A DNA stretch of 7,265 bases. It comes from JBDTCS01 sp039923455. Its GTDB lineage: Bacteria; Bacteroidota; Ignavibacteria; Palsa-1295. Where the stretch lies: positions 1-7,265 of the forward strand of contig JBDTCS010000313.1 in the NCBI GenBank assembly GCA_039923455.1. The letters run 5' to 3'. The position numbers and the translations under genes were made by a program. The first letter of the stretch is position 1. Every line of letters starts with the position of its first letter. The notes under the pieces were generated by a model, which was given only the letters and a program-made list of their open reading frames with translations, had not been told where the DNA came from and ran no database searches. Below, piece after piece: positions 1-4,763 of this stretch.

Positions 1-1
1 C

Positions 2-547
2 GTTAGCGAATTTGGGGAGATCGTTCGTAAAAGAGGAGGTGCGATCACAATGCTTGATCTCGCATGCGGCCCCTGTCGCGATGTGGCGGAATCGATCGAG
101 GCTGCTGGTGCACTATCTCACGGGTCAGTTATCCACTGTCTTGATATGGAGCCAAAGGCGATTGAACATGCAAGGAAAGTCACGAAGCCTTATGACGCAG
201 TAGTTGAATTCCAGTGGGAGTGCTCGAACGTGTTTCGTTTTCGCTCGAATAAAATGTACGACTTCGTTTGGAGTGCAGGCCTCTTTGATTACCTGAATGA
301 TAAACTCTCGATCGCGCTCATCACGAAGATGTGGAGTCTGACAGCCGAAGGTGGCACAATGATCGTCGGGAATTTCCATCCGAGCAATCCCACTCGTAAC
401 TACATGGAGTGGTGCATGGACTGGATACTGATTCACCGAACGGAAGACGAACTTCGCGAACTCGGCATCCAAGCCGGCATCCCGGTCGACCGCATCACGA
501 TAGACCAAGAGCCTCTGGGAGTTTGTATTTTTTTGAGGGCTCAGCGA
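2..547 (+). repeat. Paralogous direct repeat, methyltransferase copy 1 segment
   Basis: This segment aligns codon for codon, without gaps, to 1035-1580. Similarity stops abruptly after the shared leucine-arginine-alanine codons at the 3' end. It marks an old tandem gene duplication rather than a mobile element. Confidence 0.85.
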
Positions 548-550
548 TGA
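2..550 (+). CDS. Class I SAM-dependent methyltransferase, copy 1 (5' end outside window)
   Basis: This is the C-terminal 182 residues of a methyltransferase whose frame is open to the left edge. The first ATG in view (50) is internal: the codons before it align without gaps to the second methyltransferase downstream, so the true start lies outside the window. The SAM-binding motif I is visible as LDLACGPCRD, followed by an acidic LDMEP segment that normally contacts the SAM ribose, then SAGLFDYLND and GNFHPSNPTR. By eye about three quarters of residues match copy 2, and a block of roughly 50 residues near the C-terminus is identical. The gene ends in TGA at 548-550. The SAGLFDYL and GNFxPxNPxR blocks recall, from memory, the methyltransferase family that includes PhcB-type enzymes making 3-hydroxy fatty acid methyl ester signals. 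The fold is well supported; the substrate is not known. Confidence 0.85.
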   Translation, partial: VSEFGEIVRKRGGAITMLDLACGPCRDVAESIEAAGALSHGSVIHCLDMEPKAIEHARKVTKPYDAVVEFQWECSNVFRFRSNKMYDFVWSAGLFDYLNDKLSIALITKMWSLTAEGGTMIVGNFHPSNPTRNYMEWCMDWILIHRTEDELRELGIQAGIPVDRITIDQEPLGVCIFLRAQR

Positions 551-601
551 ATTCGTCACTCCGAAGGGACCGAATACATTCTACGCCACGATTTTTTAAC
601 C

Positions 602-630
602 TTGAGATTGATGGCATGCCGGTTTATGTC
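602..630 (+). promoter_or_regulatory. Possible sigma70-type promoter for methyltransferase copy 2
   Basis: TTGAGA at 602-607 and TATGTC at 625-630 are separated by 17 bases, and the predicted start would lie about 25 bases before the ATG at 663. The -10 match is weak (three of six), and a Bacteroidota-type promoter would look different. The rest of the 551-662 gap shows a T6 run near 590 without a convincing hairpin before it. Confidence 0.25.
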
Positions 631-662
631 TCAGGTTCCAAATTTTTCAAATCCTAACAACC

Positions 663-1607
663 ATGCAAAACGAACTAGAACAAGAGATCACGAACTTCGC
701 GGAGTTTTTGCCGAAGATTCAGGAGATGCCGCTGAAGGCATTCGAGCGGGAGCTGCACGAGCGGCTGAATGGGATTGTCGCGATGAGCGATAGTTATCCG
801 CAGCAGCGCGAGGCATATAGGCAGCTTTTGATGGATAAGATTGAATCGGAGATGACGAAGGGTTATATGAATAGCCAAATGCGGCAGAAGCCGTTCGGGT
901 ATGCAGGCGATTTTCGCGTCATTGATTGGATGTATCGGCGCGTCCAGGATAGCAATGTGGAGAATGGTTTTTGGGATGACTTCTGTCACAGGCAACACGC
1001 GGGCGAAAGTGTGCGGAATCGGAAGGAATATTTTAAGCACGCATTTGCGGAGATGGTGCAGCAGCGTCAGGGGCCGATTCGTGTGCTGGATCTTGCGTCC
1101 GGTCCGTGTCGCGATGTGGCCGAGGCGATCGAATCAGCCGGCGATGGCGCAGAGGGTAGCACGATCCATTGCGTCGATATCGAGCCGAAGGCGCTTGAGT
1201 ACGCGCAGAAAGTTACGCGACCCTATGCAAAAGTTGTTAATTTCGTATGGGAGTGTTTAAATGTGTTCCGATTCCGCTCGAATGAGAAGTACGATCTTGT
1301 TTGGTCGGCGGGACTTTTTGACTATCTCAACGACCGGTTGGCAACCGTGCTGATCGCGAAGATGTGGAGTCTAACGGCAGAAGGCGGCACGATGATCGTC
1401 GGAAACTTCCATCCGAGTAATCCGACTCGGAATTACATGGAGTGGTGCATGGACTGGATACTGATCCATCGCACCGAAGACGAACTCCGCGAACTCGGCA
1501 TCCAAGCCGGCATCCCGGCCGATCGTATCACGATCGACCGAGAGCCGCTGGGGGTTTGTATTTTTTTGAGAGCTAATCGAGGTTCGGTGAAATGTCTTCG
1601 TCCATGA
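663..1607 (+). CDS. Class I SAM-dependent methyltransferase, copy 2 (PhcB-like family, tentative)
   Basis: This complete 314-residue protein is predicted to transfer a methyl group from SAM in the cytoplasm. Residues 1-70 are helical and charged. GYAGDF lies at 79-84, SAM motif I (VLDLASGPCR) at 141-150, the acidic DIEP at 172-175, SAGLFDYL at 215-222 and GNFHPSNPTR at 247-256. The GYAGD plus SAGLFDYL combination is what I remember from the family containing PhcB, which makes a 3-hydroxypalmitate methyl ester quorum signal; this assignment is from memory and the acceptor could be something else. The start at 663 is preceded by no Shine-Dalgarno sequence, but no earlier in-frame ATG is better placed. 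Relative to copy 1 it carries eight extra C-terminal residues. Those codons overlap the end of the convergent minus-strand gene by 35 bases. A 112-base gap separates it from copy 1, so co-transcription is possible. Confidence 0.9.
   Translation: MQNELEQEITNFAEFLPKIQEMPLKAFERELHERLNGIVAMSDSYPQQREAYRQLLMDKIESEMTKGYMNSQMRQKPFGYAGDFRVIDWMYRRVQDSNVENGFWDDFCHRQHAGESVRNRKEYFKHAFAEMVQQRQGPIRVLDLASGPCRDVAEAIESAGDGAEGSTIHCVDIEPKALEYAQKVTRPYAKVVNFVWECLNVFRFRSNEKYDLVWSAGLFDYLNDRLATVLIAKMWSLTAEGGTMIVGNFHPSNPTRNYMEWCMDWILIHRTEDELRELGIQAGIPADRITIDREPLGVCIFLRANRGSVKCLRP
1035..1580 (+). repeat. Paralogous direct repeat, methyltransferase copy 2 segment
   Basis: This is the partner of 2-547, with the same length of 182 codons. 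Identity is highest in the last third, including a T7 run inside the coding sequence that both copies retain. Confidence 0.85.
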
Positions 1608-2061
1608 TTACGATGGCTTGGGTGCTTGGACTCCAGGCAATCCAATAGTTTACGTATTGGTTTTGATCATTTTTCATTCTATCGTCATCCCAATAATAGT
1701 CAGTGAAGGGATGACTTAGGGCAAGCGGATGAACACTAGGGTCATTGATGTTGTCAGTTGCGTTGTAAAGCCAGACTCCTGAAATAGCGCTGAGCTGGTC
1801 AGCCGTTCGGATCACAGTGTTAGCATTAAGTGGATACGGATGCTTGATCCCGGCGTATTCAATGACCACCTGAAGATTTGGTGGTATAGTATGATAACTT
1901 AAGAGCGTAATTTTCCCGTAATCCAGGACCTTAACACGTGGCTGGTCTCTCGTCCAGTGTGCTTTCGGTCTAGATTTCGTACTTTGACAGTAGAAGACAA
2001 TCGCGAGAACTAAGAAAAGAACTGCGAGCAACCAGGGGATTTTAGTGCGAATGTTTGTCAT
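1573..2061 (-). CDS. Small membrane-anchored protein of unknown family (module protein A)
   Basis: This is a 162-residue protein that I do not recognise. Residues 9-24 form one hydrophobic segment (PWLLAVLFLVLAIVFY) after a short basic N-terminus, so an N-terminal membrane anchor with the rest outside the cytoplasm is likely. The cysteine at 25 lacks a good lipobox. The remainder looks beta-rich, and the C-terminus carries WIAWSPSTQAIVIMDEDIS (139-157). That motif and several blocks before it match the minus-strand protein at 4330-4695, which sits in the same position beside a second TPR-LuxR gene. This conserved pairing is the best evidence that the frame is real. The ATG lies 40 bases from the first possible start of the divergent TPR-LuxR gene. 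No clear Shine-Dalgarno sequence is placed for it. The 3' end overlaps the convergent methyltransferase by 35 bases, with a TAG stop. Confidence 0.75.
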   Translation of the reverse strand: MTNIRTKIPWLLAVLFLVLAIVFYCQSTKSRPKAHWTRDQPRVKVLDYGKITLLSYHTIPPNLQVVIEYAGIKHPYPLNANTVIRTADQLSAISGVWLYNATDNINDPSVHPLALSHPFTDYYWDDDRMKNDQNQYVNYWIAWSPSTQAIVIMDEDISPNLD

Positions 2062-2101
2062 TATGTATGTATATTATGTCCTTCATTTCCATCCCTGATG
2101 A

Positions 2102-3796
2102 ATGAGGATGAGGACGGTGTATGGTTACAGCCTTCGCGAATATAGTATGCACGATGACCCTAAACTGATAACACCCGCGTCGGGTAGAGTACCCTCGGGT
2201 CGATCCGTCGACCTCGATACGATTGAAAAGCTGCATCATGCTGGGGCCTCGATAGAAAGTTTGCGCTCACATATTGAAATCCTGTACCGGTCAAATGGCA
2301 TCCATACGGCCGATCGCGGTAGAGCAGCTTTTTTGATGGGAAACTGCTACCAAGATGTGAACCGGGATTTATCAACCAGTTACTATTTGGAGGCGCTCCG
2401 GATTGCTAAACAGGTAGGGCCTCCAAGAGCTCTGGCAGATGCGTTGCACGGTAGAGCCGTAATAGCGTATCAATCAAAGGATTTCGCATCCGTTATCCGA
2501 CTTGAGCATGACTCAATAGAAATCGCGTTGGGTAGTGGTTACATATACAGGCAGTGCTTTTGTCTCTATATGCTAGCTACTCTTGCATTCCGTTTTGGGC
2601 AAGACGAAGACGCTCTCGTTTCGCTAGAGAAGTCGTTGCGATTCGCACAAGAAATGAAATATCTTGCAATGGAGGTTAGGCTCCATGCCAAACTAGCGGA
2701 GATAACCCATTTTTCACGACAGCTGCAGTCAGCAAGAGAGTTTGCGATAAAGGGGTTAACTGTCGCGGAGAGTTTGGATCGTCCAAAGGAGATAGTAAAA
2801 TTGCAGATACGACTTTGCACCATCGATTTGGAGCTTGGAGAATATACTGCCGTCACAAAACTTGTTTCCAAGCTTCGATGCACACTCCCAAAGGAAAATC
2901 ACTCCCTCTGGGCTGTCACCCACACTCTCCTCGGTAACGTCCATGCGGCCAAGCGAAGGTGGGAGAAGGCGGAGGTGGAATTTCGGGCAGCACTTAAGCT
3001 TGCTGATTACGTGAATGCGGAGCGTGTCCGCTCGAATATTCATACGCATCTTTCGGAGTTGTATCTCAAGACGAAGCAGTATAAGCCGGCGCTTAAGGAA
3101 TCGCTCGCGGCTTTGAAAGATGCCGAGACTGCGCAGGATGTTTTTGTGCGGAAGGATGCGCTTCGACTTGTGCATCAGTGCTACAAGGCAATTGGAAAAT
3201 TCAAAGAAGCGCACAAATATCTTGAGCTATACAATGAGTTGGTTGCCGCAAACGATACGGCCTTGCTCAAAAACAGATTGGAGTACCATGCATTGAGAAA
3301 TGAATTCGAGAAAGAACGACTTGTGTCGGCTGATAAGGCGCGGCAATCAGAAATCTTACGGCTCGAACTTGTGCGCAAGGAGCAAGAGCTTACGGAGAAG
3401 ACACGTCACTTGATCAAGCAGACCGAAGCGCTGGTGCAATTTCGTGATGATCTGCGTGCAATGATACGCCGCTCCCCTTCGGACGATCCGCTCGTCAAAC
3501 AAATCCGCGAGCGCCTGCAATCGTTGCCGGATGCACAACTCAACTGGGAAGATTTCGATGTGCAGTTTCGAAATGTGCATCCGGAGTTTTTGAAGAACCT
3601 CGTAAAAAAATATCCAACGCTAACCACGATGCAGCGCAAGGTCTGCGCGTTGCTCCGGCTAAACCTTACCTCGGTGGATATTGCAAAGCTGCTTTATCTC
3701 TCCGAGCGCAACATCGAGAACCACCGCTATCGCCTTCGGAAAAAATTCTGCCTCGACGCGAATGGTAGCTTGCATGATTTCTTGAGCACGTATTAA
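2102..3796 (+). CDS. TPR-repeat, LuxR-type transcriptional regulator A
   Basis: This is a 564-residue cytoplasmic regulator. Roughly seven TPR-like helical pairs cover residues 72-385, for example 271-302, 308-340 and 353-384; these should form a ligand- or protein-binding superhelix. A charged heptad-rich coiled coil follows at about 390-455, then NWEDF (481-485) and HPEFL (493-497), and a LuxR-type helix-turn-helix at 507-549 with recognition helix SERNIENHRYRLRKK. This order is known from Bacteroidota-type TPR-LuxR proteins without a receiver domain. The start is uncertain: ATG 2102 and in-frame ATG 2147 both lack a Shine-Dalgarno sequence, and similarity to regulator B begins only at about residue 51. 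The gene is transcribed divergently from the small membrane protein, so the two probably share a control region. The ligand and target genes cannot be read from the sequence. Confidence 0.9.
   Translation: MRMRTVYGYSLREYSMHDDPKLITPASGRVPSGRSVDLDTIEKLHHAGASIESLRSHIEILYRSNGIHTADRGRAAFLMGNCYQDVNRDLSTSYYLEALRIAKQVGPPRALADALHGRAVIAYQSKDFASVIRLEHDSIEIALGSGYIYRQCFCLYMLATLAFRFGQDEDALVSLEKSLRFAQEMKYLAMEVRLHAKLAEITHFSRQLQSAREFAIKGLTVAESLDRPKEIVKLQIRLCTIDLELGEYTAVTKLVSKLRCTLPKENHSLWAVTHTLLGNVHAAKRRWEKAEVEFRAALKLADYVNAERVRSNIHTHLSELYLKTKQYKPALKESLAALKDAETAQDVFVRKDALRLVHQCYKAIGKFKEAHKYLELYNELVAANDTALLKNRLEYHALRNEFEKERLVSADKARQSEILRLELVRKEQELTEKTRHLIKQTEALVQFRDDLRAMIRRSPSDDPLVKQIRERLQSLPDAQLNWEDFDVQFRNVHPEFLKNLVKKYPTLTTMQRKVCALLRLNLTSVDIAKLLYLSERNIENHRYRLRKKFCLDANGSLHDFLSTY
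2182..2194. promoter_or_regulatory. Palindrome GGGTAGAGTACCC, possible operator
   Basis: A perfect 5-bp inverted repeat (GGGTA/TACCC) surrounds GAG and contains the TAGAGTA heptamer also clustered at 3840-3878. It lies just inside the annotated start of regulator A. It could be an autoregulatory site or sit in a leader if translation begins later than assumed. One short palindrome could also be chance. Confidence 0.25.
2918..3796 (+). repeat. Paralogous repeat, conserved 3' half of regulator A
   Basis: This segment matches 5568-6440 with one six-base length difference (codons VNAE against SD). It covers the last TPRs, the coiled coil and the helix-turn-helix. Over the last 215 residues about 85% are identical by eye, while the N-terminal halves of the two proteins are only weakly similar. 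Confidence 0.85.
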
Positions 3797-3839
3797 ACAG
3801 CACGCGCTCCAGACAAGACACACCGTTCCCCTTCTATGT

Positions 3840-3878
3840 GTACTCTATCACCTCTCCAAATAGAGTACCTATAGAGTA
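3840..3878. promoter_or_regulatory. TAGAGTA repeat cluster, candidate operator
   Basis: GTACTCTAT at 3840-3848 and ATAGAGTAC at 3860-3868 form a perfect 9-bp inverted repeat with an 11-base spacer. A further direct copy, ATAGAGTA at 3871-3878, starts exactly 11 bases after the previous one, about one helical turn. The cluster lies between regulator A and the small helix-turn-helix gene, 62 bases before the latter's ATG. No T run follows, so a terminator for regulator A is less likely than a protein binding site. The binding protein is inferred, not known. Confidence 0.45.
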
Positions 3879-3924
3879 ACGACCGCCTAGCCGGATTTTG
3901 CATCTTTGTACTCACTCAAAAAAC

Positions 3925-3931
3925 GGGGAGG
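3925..3931 (+). promoter_or_regulatory. Strong ribosome binding site of the small HTH gene
   Basis: GGGGAGG lies eight bases before ATG 3940. It decides this start over the in-frame ATG at 3898, which has no such site. It is the clearest Shine-Dalgarno sequence in the window. Confidence 0.75.
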
Positions 3932-3939
3932 CAAACAGA

Positions 3940-4158
3940 ATGCAATTTCAAGTTATCGAGTACGAAGAATTGGATATGATGACGGAGCTGATGCATACGC
4001 AGCCGGAGCTTTCGGTCGTCGAGTTGCGTGTTTGGTCAATGGTCAAGAGAGGTTTGACGAGTCGAGAGATCGCCGGTCTCCTCGGTTGCTCGGTTCGCAA
4101 CATACAAAATCATCGGTACCGGATAAGCAAGAAGCAGAAGATGGGGACCGCCCGATGA
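3940..4158 (+). CDS. Small stand-alone LuxR-type helix-turn-helix protein
   Basis: This 72-residue protein consists almost only of a DNA-binding domain. Residues 1-24 are acidic (for example YEELDMM), and residues 25-66 align without gaps to the helix-turn-helix of both TPR-LuxR proteins. GLTSREIAGLLGCS is the scaffold and SVRNIQNHRYRISKK the recognition helix, against SERNIENHRYRLRKK in regulator A. No receiver or sensor domain is present. It could therefore act as a constitutive repressor or activator, or compete with the large regulators for the same sites. An in-frame ATG at 3898 would add 14 residues but lacks a ribosome binding site. The repeat cluster upstream suggests operator control of this gene. 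A long inverted repeat with a T run begins five bases after its TGA. It could be a remnant of a larger gene, but the good ribosome binding site argues for expression. Confidence 0.75.
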   Translation: MQFQVIEYEELDMMTELMHTQPELSVVELRVWSMVKRGLTSREIAGLLGCSVRNIQNHRYRISKKQKMGTAR

Positions 4159-4162
4159 TTCT

Positions 4163-4299
4163 GTGAACTTCGTAACACTCACGTGGTGGCGGGAGGCACA
4201 CTCCACCTGACTTCCATCGCCAAATTGAATGAGAGCTCTCTCCGCTCTCGGGTTCATTGCCTGACGGCCGTGAGTGTTACGGGTTCACTGTTTTTTTTT
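4163..4299 (+). terminator. Long-stem inverted repeat with T9 tail: terminator or structured RNA
   Basis: Arm 4163-4183 pairs with 4269-4288: six pairs (GTGAAC/GTTCAC), a small internal loop (TTC against GG), then twelve perfect pairs (4172-4183 with 4269-4280). Nine T follow at 4291-4299. The stem encloses 85 bases that can fold further: GAGAGC (4231-4236) with GCTCTC (4244-4249), and GGTGG (4185-4189) with CCACC (4203-4207). On the plus strand this can end transcription of the small helix-turn-helix gene. The large enclosed region is unusual for a simple terminator and would suit a small RNA processed from, or read together with, that mRNA. On the minus strand the T run becomes A, so it does not terminate the opposing gene. 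Confidence 0.5.
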
Positions 4300-4319
4300 C
4301 AGCAGCAGCATTCTGCTGA
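4299..4319. repeat. Short hairpin TCAGCAG/CTGCTGA
   Basis: Seven perfect pairs (4299-4305 with 4313-4319) enclose a seven-base loop. It sits between the T9 run and the stop of the minus-strand gene. No T run follows on either strand in the right place, so it is not a clear intrinsic terminator. It may simply protect a 3' end. Confidence 0.3.
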
Positions 4320-4329
4320 TTGAGATAAG

Positions 4330-4695
4330 TTAAAAAGGGTTGTCTGTTGAAAGTCCCTCGTCCATGAGCACCGCAGCGGTCTCCCCAGGATTCCAAGCCA
4401 CTACGAATTTTGTAGGTACGTGACCAACTGTCATCAGCGCTGCACCCGGTAGCGGGGATGGAAACGGAAGGGTATACTCGGCAGCTACGGAATGATCCAG
4501 ATTCAGCAGACGAACTGCCATAATCCTTGTGCCGGAAAGCGTCCACTCGGTAGGTCCACCAACAACATCGTGCTCATCGGTCTGCATACCGGTGGGCGTC
4601 TGAAAGTCCACAGACACATACTGAATTGACGGGGCACCAACGTAGAATAGGGATAACTGTCCAGGCACACTCTGCCTATGCTTTTGAGAGTCCAT
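4330..4695 (-). CDS. Small protein of unknown family (module protein B)
   Basis: This 121-residue protein is related to the minus-strand protein at 1573-2061. FVVAWNPGETAAVLMDEGLS (97-116) matches WIAWSPSTQAIVIMDEDIS there, and SLFYVGAPSIQYVSVDF near its start matches the stretch around LLSYHTIPPNLQVVIEY. Unlike protein A it has no N-terminal hydrophobic anchor: an in-frame TAA lies 12 bases before the ATG at 4695, and the neighbouring frame does not encode a membrane segment. It may therefore be cytoplasmic, or a truncated copy that lost its anchor. No strong ribosome binding site precedes it. It ends in TAA and is divergent from TPR-LuxR gene B with 68 bases between the starts, repeating the arrangement of module A. 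The function is unknown. Confidence 0.65.
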   Translation of the reverse strand: MDSQKHRQSVPGQLSLFYVGAPSIQYVSVDFQTPTGMQTDEHDVVGGPTEWTLSGTRIMAVRLLNLDHSVAAEYTLPFPSPLPGAALMTVGHVPTKFVVAWNPGETAAVLMDEGLSTDNPF

Positions 4696-4763
4696 GTTGC
4701 TTTTTCTTTAGGTTAGTTAGGGCAAATGCAATCCAAGAGATCATTTTCATTGAAAAAGGGTCA

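Noticed and set aside
125..559. 144-residue minus-strand open frame over methyltransferase copy 1
   Set aside because: It is fully antisense to well-supported coding sequence. No equivalent long frame lies opposite the matching part of copy 2.
547..657. 36-residue frame starting with ATGA overlap at the end of methyltransferase copy 1
   Set aside because: It has no recognisable motif, no paralogous counterpart after copy 2 and no support beyond the overlap itself.
2756..3214. 152-residue minus-strand open frame over regulator A
   Set aside because: It lies antisense to conserved TPR codons and shows no domain or start signal.
4163..4288. Integron attC site or MITE
   Set aside because: The arms lack the attC core consensus (GTTRRRY/RYYYAAC in the right places), there is no integrase, and no target-site duplication flanks the repeat. 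The T9 run fits termination better.
4626..4763. Longer start of regulator B at ATG 4626
   Set aside because: It would overlap the divergent small gene by 70 bases, has no ribosome binding site, and the added residues have no counterpart in regulator A.
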